Part shown: piece after piece, positions 24,517-34,615 of the stretch
Position numbering within the stretch: position 1 is the stretch's first letter
Layout of the letters: the number at the start of each line of letters is the position of its first letter
The notes under the pieces: model-generated
Database searches by the model: none
What the model was told of the DNA's origin: nothing
What the model saw: the letters and a program-made list of their open reading frames with translations, nothing else
Translations under genes and position numbers: made by a program
Assembly (NCBI GenBank): GCA_963560245.1
Contig: CAUWNS010000004.1
Location: 62,001-126,000, forward strand
Reading direction: 5' to 3'
DNA from: Pseudoruminococcus_B sp937901805
GTDB taxonomy: Bacteria > Bacillota > Clostridia > Oscillospirales > Ruminococcaceae
Length of the DNA stretch: 64,000 nt

Positions 24517-26046
24517 TTATGTCCTCCAGTATTTGCGGTCAAGGCTGCGGTACTGGATGGCTTCTGCAATATGGGTGCTGTCAATTGTTTCAGAATCTTC
24601 GAGATCTGCAATGGTACGCGCGACTTTTACTATTCGATCATAGGCTCTTGCCGAAAGCGACAACCGTTCAAAGGCATTTTTCAGCAGCGCATTTGCGGCG
24701 CCGGTAAGCGGGCAGTATTCCCTGAGTTCCGCAGGTCCCATCTGGGCGTTTGCATGAATCCTAGTTGACGAAAAGCGCTTCTGCTGGATGTCCCTTGCTT
24801 TTTGTACACGTTCGGCAATTTCTGCGGAAGATTCACTCTTCTGACGGGAAGTGAGTGCTTCATATTCCACTGGTGCAACATCGATATGTAAATCCAATCG
24901 ATCCAGCAGCGGCCCGGAAACCCGGGAAAGGTATCGGGAGACCGCGGAGGCCGAACAGGTGCAGCTTTTGGTAGGATGCCCATAATATCCGCAGGGGCAG
25001 GGATTCATAGCGGCCAGCACAATCATGGAACAGGGGTAGGTCAACGTTCCGCTGACACGGGAGATGGTCACCTTGCCGTCTTCCATCGGCTGACGCAGGA
25101 TTTCCAGAGAAGAGCGTGCAAATTCCGGCAGTTCATCCAAAAAGAGCACCCCGTTATGGGAAAGGGAAATCTCCCCGGGTTTTGGGACAGCGCCGCCGCC
25201 GGATAGCCCTGCACTGGAGATAGTGTGGTGAGGAGAACGAAACGGCCTTGTCCGGATAAGGCCGGACTGTGTGTCAAGCAGTCCGGCAACAGAGTATATT
25301 TTTGTGGTTTCCAGCGCCTCTTCAAAAGTCATTTTCGGAAGGATGGAAGGCAGACGCTTAGCAAGCATGGATTTTCCAGATCCGGGGGGGCCAATCAGAA
25401 GGGCATTGTGATTGCCGGCAGCCGCAATTTCCAAAGCGCGCCTGGCTTCAAATTGTCCTTTGACATCTGCAAAATCCAAAGCTGCCACGGAAGTATTTTC
25501 CGTCTGCTGAACGGAAGGTTTTGCCGGGCAAATCAGCTCCTTTCCGCTCAGATGTCCCAGTACCTCCTGAAAATGTTTTACTGGATAAATGGAGATTCCT
25601 TCGGCAATAGCGGCTTCCAGGGCGTTGTCAAAAGGGACGAAAAGCTGCTTAACCCCATGTTCTCTGGCGCAAAGCGCCATAGGGAGAACACCGGTGACAG
25701 GGCGGACTTCACCGCTTAAAGACAGTTCTCCTAAAAAGGCGGACTCTTTGTCGGAAAACTCCGCCTGATGTGTTACTCGGAGGATAGAAAGCAGGATCGG
25801 GAGATCGTAGACAGAACCGGCCTTTCGGACATCTGCCGGAGCGAGGTTAATCGTTACCCGTCCAAGCGGAAAATCGAAACCGCAGTTTCTCATGGCGGAT
25901 TTTACCCGATCGCGGGATTCACGAACAGAGGTATCAGGCAGGCCGACAATATCAAACGAGGGGAGTGCTTCAGATACATCCACTTCTACAGCGATAGGGT
26001 AGCTTTCCAAACCCAGAACGCCGAAACTGAGGAGCTTATCAAACAT
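24517..26046 (-). CDS. comM: YifB/ComM family Mg-chelatase-like AAA ATPase
   Basis: A 509-residue ComM-type protein with an N-terminal ChlI-like domain (to about 170), a P-loop GPPGSGKSMLAKRLPSILP, and MNPCPCGYYGHPTKSCTCS with the conserved cysteines of this family, then a C-terminal lid. In competent bacteria ComM is a branch-migration helicase for natural transformation; a role in recombination here is inference. The start follows GGAGGGG. It lies 12 bases after the P-type ATPase stop. Confidence 0.9.
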   Translation of the reverse strand: MFDKLLSFGVLGLESYPIAVEVDVSEALPSFDIVGLPDTSVRESRDRVKSAMRNCGFDFPLGRVTINLAPADVRKAGSVYDLPILLSILRVTHQAEFSDKESAFLGELSLSGEVRPVTGVLPMALCAREHGVKQLFVPFDNALEAAIAEGISIYPVKHFQEVLGHLSGKELICPAKPSVQQTENTSVAALDFADVKGQFEARRALEIAAAGNHNALLIGPPGSGKSMLAKRLPSILPKMTFEEALETTKIYSVAGLLDTQSGLIRTRPFRSPHHTISSAGLSGGGAVPKPGEISLSHNGVLFLDELPEFARSSLEILRQPMEDGKVTISRVSGTLTYPCSMIVLAAMNPCPCGYYGHPTKSCTCSASAVSRYLSRVSGPLLDRLDLHIDVAPVEYEALTSRQKSESSAEIAERVQKARDIQQKRFSSTRIHANAQMGPAELREYCPLTGAANALLKNAFERLSLSARAYDRIVKVARTIADLEDSETIDSTHIAEAIQYRSLDRKYWRT

Positions 26047-26058
26047 GCGGTACCCCTC

Positions 26059-28686
26059 CTAGTTTTTTTTGCTGAAAAGGTGGAGTATGAACTTCGCCAA
26101 TTCCACAACCACAAGTGGGGACGCGCTGAGCAAGATGGCAATTCCCAGATGGGAAAGTGCTAACGGAGCCAGCTTGAATAGTGCTGTCAGAGGAGGAATA
26201 AAGAGAACGGCAGCAACCACAAGCAGGGATGCCAATACAGCAAGGAGAAGATACTTATTGGAAAATGGATTGATGGTGAAGAGGGAGTGAGAGGTGCGTA
26301 CGTTAAAGGAGTGGAACAATTGAGAAATCGCCAGTACGGTAAAGGCCATAGTCTGTCCATAAGCGTGGTTTCCATCGGAGAATACAAAGGTTCCAAGATA
26401 ATAAGCCGCCAGAGTGATAATTCCAAACCACAGACCCTGCAGGGCGATTTGAATGGAATAACCCTTGGTAAAAATTCCTTCCGTTTTGGGTTTGGGTTTA
26501 CGTTCCATGACGTCCCGTTCCGGAGGCTCTACCCCGAGTGCCAGTGCCGGAAGCCCGTCGGTAATCAGGTTGATCAGCAAAAGCTGGATGGCGATCAGAG
26601 GCGCGCCCCAGCCAAAGAGGATGGCGCAGAATACCGTGAGAACTTCACCCAAGTTGCAGGAGAGCAGAAATTGGACGGCTTTTTTGATGTTGTCATAGAT
26701 TCCGCGCCCTTCCCGGACAGCGACAACAATGGTGGCAAAATTGTCGTCCGTGAGGACCATATCTGCGGCGCCTTTTGCAACATCGGTTCCGGTAATCCCC
26801 ATAGCGCATCCGATATCTGCGGCCTTGAGTGCAGGAGCGTCGTTGACGCCGTCGCCGGTCATGGATACGATCTCGCCGGCGGACTGCCAGGCTTTGACAA
26901 TGCGGATTTTATCCTCTGGGGAAACGCGCGCATAGACCGAGTAGTCGCGGATATGTGCGGCCAGCTCCTTATCGCTCATGGCATGCAGCTCCTCCCCGGA
27001 GAGGGCTTTATCCCCATCCCGGAGTATCCCAAGCTGTTTTGCAATGGCACAGGCTGTTACAACGTGATCTCCGGTAATCATAACTGGACGAATACCGGCG
27101 CCGATACAGGTGGCAACTGCTTTGCGGGCTTCCTCACGCGGCGGATCAATCATCCCCATCAATCCAATCAGAGTAAGGCCGCATTCCAACTCCTCGGAGG
27201 TGGGAGAGACAGGGATTTCATCAATTTCCTTATAGGCGACGGCAAGTACACGCAGCGCTTCCTGCCCCATCATGGAGTTTATCTCTTTGGCACGCTCCAA
27301 ATCGCCGGAAGTACACCGTGTGCTGAGAACATCAAAGGCGCCTTTCACAATAACGATCGGGCGTTCTCCGATGATATTGACAGTGGTCATCAGTTTTCGA
27401 TCGGAATCAAACGGAATTTCCGCGACACGCGGGAGTTCGCGATTCAGCTGTTCCTTTTCAAAACCAGCCTTCTTTGCCGCGGAGACAATGCAGGTCTCTG
27501 TTGGGTCACCGATTTGTTTTTCCTGTCCGTCTACCAGTTCGACGGACGCATCGCAGCACAGGGTGGCGAGTTTGAGCATCGCCGTGGCGGAGGCCGGGAG
27601 AGACTCTCCGGTTGTCAAATCGATCAGATCCCCGGGATCGGCCCACAGTCTGGTAAGAGTCATACGGTTTTGTGTCAGAGTTCCGGTTTTATCCGAACAG
27701 ATTACCGACGCACTGCCCAGGGTTTCTACAGCGGGCAATTTCCGGATAATTGCGTTCTTTTTCACCATTCTGGTGACGCCCAGCGCTAAAACGATGGTGA
27801 CAATCGCCGGCAAACCTTCTGGAATCGCAGCGACAGCCAGGGAGACGGAAGTCATAAACATCTCTACGGGGGCTTCTCCTGTCAGCCAGCCAATTAGAAA
27901 GACGATGACGCAGATAACCAATGCTAAAATACCAAGATATTTTCCCATTGTGGCCAATTTGTGCTGCAATGGGGTCATTTCATCCGTTTCACCTTCCAGA
28001 AGGGCGGCAATTTTCCCCATTTCCGTTTCCATACCGGTTGCAACGACAAGGCCTTTTGCATGGCCGTAACTGACGGTACAGCCGGAATACAGCATATTCA
28101 GACGATCCCCGAGGGGAGCGTTAGTCTCTACCTGTGCGTCTGCCTGTTTTTCTACAGGGAGGGATTCCCCCGTCAAGGCTGATTCTTCGCATTTCAGGGA
28201 GGCGGACTCCAAAATACGGGCATCCGCAGGAATAAAATCGCCGGCTTCCACTAAAACAATATCTCCCGGGACAACATCCTTTGAGGAAATCACGTCTACG
28301 GATCCGTTTCTCAACACTTTTGCATGGGGAGCGGCCATATTTTGCAGGGCGTCCAGAGCCTGTTCCGCTTTGGATTCCTGGATTACGCCGAGTACAGCGT
28401 TGAGGATAACGATCCCCAGGATAATGAACGGTTCTACAAAATCCCCTTCTCCGCCGACAAAAGCAAGTACAAGGGAAATCAATGCTGCAATGAGCAGAAT
28501 AATCACCATAAAGTCCTGCAACTGGGCCAAAAAACGCTGGAGCAGCGTTTTTTTCTTTTTGGCGGCAAGTTCATTTTTGCCAAACCGTTTTTCCAATTCC
28601 ATTACCTGTTCCGTAGTCAATCCAGTAGTCAGGCTGGTTCCGAATTTTTTCGCGATTTCTTTATTATCAGCTGTATGCCATTGCAT
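26059..28686 (-). CDS. calcium-type P-type cation ATPase
   Basis: An 875-residue P2-type ATPase. The phosphorylated Asp is in ICSDKTGTLTQNRMT (about 331). TM4 has AAIPEGLPAIVTIVLALG, the ion site of SERCA/PMR1-type Ca2+ pumps. The hinge TGDGVNDAPALKAADIG and TM6 NLITDGLPALALGVEPPE are intact. An N-terminal cation-ATPase domain and four C-terminal helices are present. The ATG at 28686 follows AGGGGGT. It most likely exports Ca2+ (Mn2+ possible), pending test. Confidence 0.9.
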   Translation of the reverse strand: MQWHTADNKEIAKKFGTSLTTGLTTEQVMELEKRFGKNELAAKKKKTLLQRFLAQLQDFMVIILLIAALISLVLAFVGGEGDFVEPFIILGIVILNAVLGVIQESKAEQALDALQNMAAPHAKVLRNGSVDVISSKDVVPGDIVLVEAGDFIPADARILESASLKCEESALTGESLPVEKQADAQVETNAPLGDRLNMLYSGCTVSYGHAKGLVVATGMETEMGKIAALLEGETDEMTPLQHKLATMGKYLGILALVICVIVFLIGWLTGEAPVEMFMTSVSLAVAAIPEGLPAIVTIVLALGVTRMVKKNAIIRKLPAVETLGSASVICSDKTGTLTQNRMTLTRLWADPGDLIDLTTGESLPASATAMLKLATLCCDASVELVDGQEKQIGDPTETCIVSAAKKAGFEKEQLNRELPRVAEIPFDSDRKLMTTVNIIGERPIVIVKGAFDVLSTRCTSGDLERAKEINSMMGQEALRVLAVAYKEIDEIPVSPTSEELECGLTLIGLMGMIDPPREEARKAVATCIGAGIRPVMITGDHVVTACAIAKQLGILRDGDKALSGEELHAMSDKELAAHIRDYSVYARVSPEDKIRIVKAWQSAGEIVSMTGDGVNDAPALKAADIGCAMGITGTDVAKGAADMVLTDDNFATIVVAVREGRGIYDNIKKAVQFLLSCNLGEVLTVFCAILFGWGAPLIAIQLLLINLITDGLPALALGVEPPERDVMERKPKPKTEGIFTKGYSIQIALQGLWFGIITLAAYYLGTFVFSDGNHAYGQTMAFTVLAISQLFHSFNVRTSHSLFTINPFSNKYLLLAVLASLLVVAAVLFIPPLTALFKLAPLALSHLGIAILLSASPLVVVELAKFILHLFSKKN

Positions 28687-28953
28687 AAAATTACCCCCTG
28701 TTGATAATTTTTCCATTTTGACAAGAAAATAAGTCTTGTCTTTTATCATATAGTTTTCCCTGAACGAATGCAAGAAAACAACGGAAAAAAAGGGGGTTTT
28801 TTTCGGAAAATCCGCAAATTTTACAAAAAAAGACGGAAATTTACACAAAACAATTTAAATAATCCCCGAAATCATCTATACAAATTGACTTAAATATTGT
28901 ATAATATCAATGATTCAAACGGATTCCATTTTACAATCGAAGGTGGTATGACG

Positions 28954-30672
28954 ATGAAAGAAAAAGAACTCTATTTACAATGGAAAGCACGTCGCTTGGA
29001 GGACGAAGACCTAAATCATGAAATTGAAGAAATCGAGCAGGATGACGAGGGGATTTTTGACCGCTTTTACCGCGCTCTGGAATTTGGTACCGGCGGACTG
29101 CGCGGGGTAATCGGCGCAGGAACCAACCGGATGAACATCTATACTGTCCGCCGGGCAACCCAGGGACTGGCAGAATTTGTAAAGGGAAAGTACCAAAATC
29201 CCTCTGCGGCGATTTCCTATGATTCGCGCATCAAGTCCGATCTGTTTGCAAAAGAGGCGGCAAAAGTACTTGCTGCAAACGGGATCAAAGTCTATCTGGC
29301 TTCCACGCTGATGCCGACCCCGATGCTTTCGTTTGCCGTGCGCGACTTTGGCTGCAAAGCCGGCATCATGGTGACGGCGAGCCATAACCCCTCCAAATAC
29401 AATGGTTATAAAGCATACGGCCCGGATGGCTGCCAGATGAATCTGGAAGACTCAGAAGCGGTGATCGAACTTGTAAACAGGCTGGATATGTTTGAAGACG
29501 TCAAGGTCAAGGATTTTGACGAGGCGCTGAAAGACGGCTCCATTGAATATATCGGAGACGACATCTTTACAAGGTATCTTGCCAAAGTCAAGGAACAGGC
29601 AGTCAATCCCGGCATCTGTGAAAGCGCAGGCCTGAAAGTGGTTTATACCCCGCTCAACGGCACTGGAAACGTCCCGGTCCGCCGTGTCCTGAAAGAGACC
29701 GGCATCAGCGACGTCCATGTGGTCAAAGAACAGGAGATGCCGGACGGGAATTTCCCGACCTGCCCTTATCCGAATCCGGAGTTTAAAGAGGCGCTTGCAT
29801 GCGGCCTGAAGCTGTGTAAAGAGGTTCATCCGGATCTGCTGCTTGCCACTGATCCGGATGCGGATCGCGTCGGAATTGCCGTTGCAGACGGCGGGGATTA
29901 TACTTTGCTGACCGGAAACGAAGTGGGCGCGCTGCTGTTCCAGTACATTGCCTCCTGCAAACAGGCGGCGGGAACTATGCCGAAGAACCCGATTGTTGTC
30001 AAGACGATCGTGACCACTAATATTATTGAGGCCATTGCCAAAGACTATGGAGTGGAAGTGGTCAATGTCCTGACCGGATTTAAATTTATCGGCGAGCAGA
30101 TTGCAAAACTGGAAGCAAAAGGAGAGACAGAGCGTTATCTCTTTGGTTTTGAGGAGAGCTATGGATACCTGTGCGGAACCTATGTCCGCGATAAGGACGC
30201 AGTCGTCGCTTCCATGCTCATCTGTGAGATGGCCGCTTATTATAAAAAACAGGGCAAGAGTTTGGTAGATGTATTAAAGGAAACCTATGCAAAATACGGA
30301 CGTTACTTCAACCGTACCGATAACTTTGCTTTTGAAGGGGCAAAAGGCATGCAGGAAATGGCGGAGATGATGGCAAAGCTGCGTGCCGAACAGCCAAAAG
30401 AGATTGGCGGTCTGAAAGTACTGGAATTTTTGGATTATCAGTGTTCCAGAGGGTATCGGCTGGCGGATGGGACAGAGTATCCGATTACACTTCCAAGTTC
30501 TGATGTTGTGGAGTTTAAACTGGAAGACAATGCGGGCGTGATTGTCCGTCCATCCGGTACCGAACCCAAGATCAAGTTCTATTACACGACAAAAGGGCGC
30601 GATACCGCCCATGCACAGGAGATTGCCGAGCAGCTCTCCCAGTCCATGAAAGCGGAACTCGGTCTGAAATAA
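28954..30672 (+). CDS. alpha-D-phosphohexomutase (phosphoglucomutase/phosphomannomutase)
   Basis: A 572-residue four-domain phosphosugar mutase interconverting the 1- and 6-phosphates of glucose or mannose. The phosphoserine is in VTASHNPSKYNGYK, the Mg2+ loop in TDPDADRVGIA, the sugar loop in GFEESYGYLCG and the phosphate loop in RPSGTEPKIKFYY. The ATG at 28954 is favoured because AAGGTGG sits seven bases upstream; an ATG at 28948 is too close. A TATAAT at 28900-28905 is a likely -10. It could feed the exopolysaccharide cluster. Confidence 0.92.
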   Translation: MKEKELYLQWKARRLEDEDLNHEIEEIEQDDEGIFDRFYRALEFGTGGLRGVIGAGTNRMNIYTVRRATQGLAEFVKGKYQNPSAAISYDSRIKSDLFAKEAAKVLAANGIKVYLASTLMPTPMLSFAVRDFGCKAGIMVTASHNPSKYNGYKAYGPDGCQMNLEDSEAVIELVNRLDMFEDVKVKDFDEALKDGSIEYIGDDIFTRYLAKVKEQAVNPGICESAGLKVVYTPLNGTGNVPVRRVLKETGISDVHVVKEQEMPDGNFPTCPYPNPEFKEALACGLKLCKEVHPDLLLATDPDADRVGIAVADGGDYTLLTGNEVGALLFQYIASCKQAAGTMPKNPIVVKTIVTTNIIEAIAKDYGVEVVNVLTGFKFIGEQIAKLEAKGETERYLFGFEESYGYLCGTYVRDKDAVVASMLICEMAAYYKKQGKSLVDVLKETYAKYGRYFNRTDNFAFEGAKGMQEMAEMMAKLRAEQPKEIGGLKVLEFLDYQCSRGYRLADGTEYPITLPSSDVVEFKLEDNAGVIVRPSGTEPKIKFYYTTKGRDTAHAQEIAEQLSQSMKAELGLK

Positions 30673-30684
30673 GATAAAAAGCAA

Positions 30685-30711
30685 AGCCCGCTGCGCTTAG
30701 CGCAGCGGGCT
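30685..30711 (+). terminator. hairpin terminator after the phosphohexomutase
   Basis: AGCCCGCTGCGC and GCGCAGCGGGCT form a perfect 12-bp stem with loop TTA. The following sequence is not T-rich, so it could instead stabilise the mRNA end. Confidence 0.6.
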
Positions 30712-30749
30712 GTCCCCTGTAAAAATCAAACTGTAAGGAGTAAAGTGAA

Positions 30750-31961
30750 ATGAGAGTAGAAGAACGTTTTTTGCATTATGTGTCCTTTGGCACTAATTCC
30801 GATCCGGCCAGCGAGTCCTGTCCAAGCACGCCAAACCAGCTGGTTCTTGCCGGCGCGCTGGTGGAGGAGATGAAAGCACTGGGGATTTCTGACGCCCATG
30901 TGGATGAACATGGTTATGTTTATGGAACCATTCCGGCGACACCGGGCTGTGAAAAAGAGCCTGCTATCGGTTTTATTGCACATATGGACACCTCCAGTGC
31001 GGCAAAAGGAGACGAAATCCAGGCAAAAATTGTAAAGGACTATGATGACGGGGATATCCTGCTCAATGAGGAAAAACAGATCTATTTAAAACCCTCCGAA
31101 TATGGGAGCCTGGAACAGTACGCCGGACAGGATCTGATTGTAACCGACGGGACAACCCTTCTGGGCGCGGATGACAAAGCAGGGATTGCGGAAATCCTGA
31201 CTATGGCGGAGCGTCTGCCGGGGAGTGGAAAACCGCATGGGAAAATCTGCATCGGGTTTACCCCGGATGAAGAGATTGGCAGAGGGGCAAGCCGGTTTGA
31301 CGTGCAGAGATTCGGCGCAGATTTTGCCTATACGGTCGACGGCGGGGAACTGGGAGAGGTAGAATGCGACAACTTTAACGCCGCCTCTGCCAAAGTGGTG
31401 ATCCATGGGGTGAGCATACATCCGGGTTCTGCAAAGGGTAAGATGAAGAACTCCCTGCTGATCGGCATGGAATTCCAGGGGATGCTCCCGACTTTTGAAA
31501 ACCCGGCCTTTACCGAAGGGCACGAAGGCTTTTCCCACCTTGGCTTTATGCAGGGCACGGAGGAAGAGACTGTCATGGAGTACATCATCCGTGATCACAA
31601 CCGGGAAAAGTTTGAAAAAATGAAAGAACGGTTTGTCAAGACCACGGGATTTTTAAATGATAAATATGGGACAGGCACTGTGGAGACGGAAATCCAGGAT
31701 TCCTATTATAATATGATGGAAATTGTAAGCCAGCATCCTGAAATCCTGGAACGCGCCAAAAACGCCATGAAGGCAGTCGGTGCAAACGTGCTGATGAATC
31801 CCATCCGCGGAGGGACAGACGGCGCGCGCCTGTCCTATATGGGACTGCCCTGTCCAAACCTTTCTACTGGCGGGCACAATTTCCATGGGCGTTTTGAATA
31901 CATCCCGGTACAGTCCATGGAGAAAATGGTAGAAGTCCTGCTTCAGATTGCAGGCTGCTGA
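30750..31961 (+). CDS. pepT: peptidase T (tripeptide aminopeptidase)
   Basis: A 403-residue M20B zinc peptidase that removes N-terminal residues from tripeptides in the cytosol. FIAHMDTSSAAKG holds the first zinc ligand, LLGADDKAGIAEIL the bridging Asp, and GFTPDEEIGRGA the catalytic Glu. NPIRGGTDGARLSYMGLPCPNLSTGG carries late family residues (shown here in part). The start follows TAAGGAG. With the M14 trio it adds to a strong peptide-turnover capacity. Confidence 0.94.
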   Translation: MRVEERFLHYVSFGTNSDPASESCPSTPNQLVLAGALVEEMKALGISDAHVDEHGYVYGTIPATPGCEKEPAIGFIAHMDTSSAAKGDEIQAKIVKDYDDGDILLNEEKQIYLKPSEYGSLEQYAGQDLIVTDGTTLLGADDKAGIAEILTMAERLPGSGKPHGKICIGFTPDEEIGRGASRFDVQRFGADFAYTVDGGELGEVECDNFNAASAKVVIHGVSIHPGSAKGKMKNSLLIGMEFQGMLPTFENPAFTEGHEGFSHLGFMQGTEEETVMEYIIRDHNREKFEKMKERFVKTTGFLNDKYGTGTVETEIQDSYYNMMEIVSQHPEILERAKNAMKAVGANVLMNPIRGGTDGARLSYMGLPCPNLSTGGHNFHGRFEYIPVQSMEKMVEVLLQIAGC

Positions 31962-31994
31962 TCGTTTGCTTAAAAAGATTCTTAAAAAAAGTAC

Positions 31995-32023
31995 TTGCTT
32001 TTTCCATGAGTTTATGATAACAT
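31995..32023 (+). promoter_or_regulatory. possible promoter of rpmE
   Basis: TTGCTT, a 17-base spacer and TAACAT lie about 40 bases upstream of rpmE. The match is weak. Confidence 0.35.
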
Positions 32024-32065
32024 TGCTTTGTTAATCTGATGGCAAATCGAAAGAGGTGACGTGCA

Positions 32066-32269
32066 GTGAAAGAGGGAATCCATCCGAAATATGAGAAAAC
32101 GGTCATCAAATGTGCTTGCGGGAATGAGATCGAAACCCGTTCGACAAAGGACAACATCCGTGTAGAAATTTGTTCGAAATGTCATCCGTTCTTTACAGGT
32201 AGACAGAAACTGGTTGATACCGGCGGACGTGTTGACAGATTCAAAAAGCGTTTCAACATGGACAAATAA
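32066..32269 (+). CDS. rpmE: 50S ribosomal protein L31
   Basis: A 67-residue L31 of the zinc-binding type, with Cys16, Cys18, Cys36 and Cys39 (CAC and CSKC) followed by HPFFTGRQK. It starts with GTG preceded by AAGAGGTGA. It is a single-gene unit with its own terminator. Confidence 0.96.
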   Translation: MKEGIHPKYEKTVIKCACGNEIETRSTKDNIRVEICSKCHPFFTGRQKLVDTGGRVDRFKKRFNMDK

Positions 32270-32305
32270 GCTTGACCAGCTCATAGTTTCCAAACAAGTC
32301 GTTAG

Positions 32306-32330
32306 GGCGGCGCATTTTGCGCCGCCTTTC
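32306..32330 (+). terminator. terminator of rpmE
   Basis: GGCGGCGC and GCGCCGCC around ATTTT, followed by TTTCTT. Confidence 0.85.
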
Positions 32331-32376
32331 TTGTGTTACCCAGACGAAAAAAGTCGAATAACAGGAGGGAAATGCC

Positions 32377-32997
32377 ATGTCCTATCTGACCTTGAAAAAA
32401 ATCGGAACCGACGAGTTTGTAGAGAAAAAATCCCGTTTTATCGGCTGGGCCAAACCGGTTGCCACAGAGGAGGAGGCACTTGCCTTTTTGGAGGAAATCC
32501 ACGCCAAGTATCCGGATGCACACCATGGGGCCTATGCCTATTCGCTGAGACAGGGACAGCTGAGAAGGTATTCGGACGCGGGGGAGCCGCAGGGGACTGC
32601 AGGCGTCCCGATTTTAGAGGTGCTTACAAAACCTGGGATTGTGGATGCAGTGGTTGTGGTTACCCGGTATTTCGGCGGAATCCTGCTGGGCGGCGGCGGA
32701 CTGATCCGCGCCTATGGGCACGGGGCGTCCATTGCGGTGGCCAATGCGGGGATCGCCACGATGGTTCCCTGTCAGACCCTGGAGTTGGTATTTGACTATG
32801 CGATGTATGGAAAAATCAGTTACCTGCTGCCGGATTACAAAATCGAAACCCTTTCTTCAGATTTCGGGGAGCAGGTAACGCTTGTCCTGAAAATGCGAAA
32901 GGATCGGGTGGAAGCATTTTCCAAACAGCTCAGCGAGCTGACGGCCGGAACACTGGTTCCAAAACTGATCAAAGAAGAATTTGACGATATGGCATAA
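32377..32997 (+). CDS. YigZ/IMPACT family protein
   Basis: A 206-residue protein with the UPF0029 domain (about 1-125: KSRFIGWAKPV, HHGAYAYSLR, YSDAGEPQGTAGVPIL, VVVTRYFGGILLGGGGLIRAYG) and a C-terminal DUF1949 domain. It is widely conserved. The eukaryotic relative IMPACT regulates GCN2; the bacterial role is unsettled. The start follows AGGAGGG. Confidence 0.93.
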   Translation: MSYLTLKKIGTDEFVEKKSRFIGWAKPVATEEEALAFLEEIHAKYPDAHHGAYAYSLRQGQLRRYSDAGEPQGTAGVPILEVLTKPGIVDAVVVVTRYFGGILLGGGGLIRAYGHGASIAVANAGIATMVPCQTLELVFDYAMYGKISYLLPDYKIETLSSDFGEQVTLVLKMRKDRVEAFSKQLSELTAGTLVPKLIKEEFDDMA

Positions 32998-33135
32998 AAA
33001 GGCTGTGTAAGAGTATCCTGATTTTTGAAAACGGAAAGGTTTAAAAAAGTTTAGAAAAAAAGAGGAAAAACTGTTTTGGCTGAGTAATAATAAAGTATAA
33101 GGGGAATTTTGTGTTTTTGCGGAAAGGGGATCTCT

Positions 33136-34128
33136 ATGACGATTCGGGAACAAACCTGTGAAATTGAGAAAACAATCCTTTCCGAACGCGCAATGCTCTC
33201 CCAAAATACCAGAGGGCGCAGAGTGTATGAAGAGCCCTGCCCCATCCGTACGGAATACCAGCGGGATCGCGATCGGATTTTGCACTCCAATGCATTTCGG
33301 AGGCTAAAACACAAAACCCAGGTGTTTTTAGCGCCAAAAGGGGACCATTACCGTACACGGCTGACCCATACGCTGGAAGTTTCCCAGATTGCGCGCACCA
33401 TGGCAAAGGCGCTGCGTTTGAATGAAGATTTGACTGAAGCGATCGCATTGGGCCATGATCTGGGACATACCCCGTTCGGGCATGCTGGGGAAGCGGCGCT
33501 TGCCAAGCTCTCCCCGCTGGGATACAAGCACTACCTGCACAGTGTGCGGATTGTCTGCTTTGTGGAAAACGACTGCAAGGGTCTCAATCTCACTTGGGAG
33601 GTGCTTAACGGGTTTGCCTGTCACACCAACCCGGAACCAAAGGCAAAAACCCTGGAGGGGCAGCTCGTCCGGTTTGCAGACAAAATCGCCTATGTCAACC
33701 ATGACATCGAGGATGCGGTACGCGCTGGGGTTCTCAGCGAGCGGGATCTGCCCTGGGACAGCATCTATGTGCTGGGGCGGACAAAATCGGAACGGATTAC
33801 GGCGCTGGTGACCTCCATCATCGCCTCGAGCGGGGAGGAAATCCGCTGTGAAGAGAAAATCGCCGGCGCTTTTGAACGGCTGCGGCAGTTTATGTTTGAT
33901 ACGGTTTATCTGAACCCGGACGTCAAGCAGGAAGAACGCAAGGTATTCAGCCTGCTGGAGAGATTGTATTCCTATTTTTTACGGCATGTGGAAGAGATGC
34001 CGCCGGAATATCGTGCGATTGCAGAGACGCAGGGTGAAGACCGGGCGGTCACAGATTATATTGCCGGTATGACGGATCCATACTGCATCAGCCTGTATGA
34101 AGAGCTTTTTGTGCCCAAGGGCTTTTGA
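33136..34128 (+). CDS. dgt: dGTPase-like HD-domain triphosphohydrolase
   Basis: A 330-residue protein with the dNTP triphosphohydrolase N-terminal signature RDRILHSNAFRRLKHKTQVF and HD residues in RLTHTLEVSQIARTMA and GHDLGHTPFGHAGE. It hydrolyses dNTPs to nucleoside and triphosphate. The ATG at 33136 follows GGAAAGGGGA. It begins a run with the thioesterase, dnaG and sigA, a common arrangement in Firmicutes. Confidence 0.9.
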   Translation: MTIREQTCEIEKTILSERAMLSQNTRGRRVYEEPCPIRTEYQRDRDRILHSNAFRRLKHKTQVFLAPKGDHYRTRLTHTLEVSQIARTMAKALRLNEDLTEAIALGHDLGHTPFGHAGEAALAKLSPLGYKHYLHSVRIVCFVENDCKGLNLTWEVLNGFACHTNPEPKAKTLEGQLVRFADKIAYVNHDIEDAVRAGVLSERDLPWDSIYVLGRTKSERITALVTSIIASSGEEIRCEEKIAGAFERLRQFMFDTVYLNPDVKQEERKVFSLLERLYSYFLRHVEEMPPEYRAIAETQGEDRAVTDYIAGMTDPYCISLYEELFVPKGF

Positions 34129-34161
34129 CCGAGCCGGTAACTGGGAATGGAGAAATGAGAG

Positions 34162-34581
34162 ATGGTACGATCAAAGACGGCAATTACGGTCCGGTATGCG
34201 GAGACGGATCAGATGGGGATTGCTCACCATGCCAATTATCCAATCTGGTTTGAAGCTGCCAGGACGGATTTTATTAAACTGCTTGGATATACTTATTCCG
34301 AGATTGAACAAATGGGGATTATGCTCCCGCTTGCGGAACTGACCTGCCGCTATATGCGCCCATCCCATTACGAGGATGAACTGGCTGTGGAAACCCATAT
34401 CGAACGCCTGACCCCGGCCAGGATTGTGTTTGGTTACCAGATATTCCGGGCGGGGGAGGATACCCCGCTGTGTACTGGGACGACGACCCATGCATGGACG
34501 GGAAGGGACTTAAAGCCCATGAACCTGAAAAAACACGATCCCGCACTTTATGAGGCGTTACAAGGAGCCTGCGGGGAATAA
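34162..34581 (+). CDS. YbgC/FadM-type acyl-CoA thioesterase
   Basis: A 139-residue hot-dog fold protein. YAETDQMGIAHHANYPIWFE holds the active-site Asp of the YbgC family. It hydrolyses acyl-CoA esters; the chain length cannot be read from sequence. The start follows GGAGAAATGAGAG. It lies between the dGTPase-like gene and dnaG. Confidence 0.88.
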   Translation: MVRSKTAITVRYAETDQMGIAHHANYPIWFEAARTDFIKLLGYTYSEIEQMGIMLPLAELTCRYMRPSHYEDELAVETHIERLTPARIVFGYQIFRAGEDTPLCTGTTTHAWTGRDLKPMNLKKHDPALYEALQGACGE

Positions 34582-34615
34582 TCCGGCTGTATTTCCGAGA
34601 CGGGAGGCGATGGGG

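Noticed and set aside
28885..28905. TTGACT with TATAAT upstream of the phosphohexomutase as a standard promoter
   Set aside because: The spacer is only nine bases. The TATAAT may still be a -10, but the -35 is not this one.
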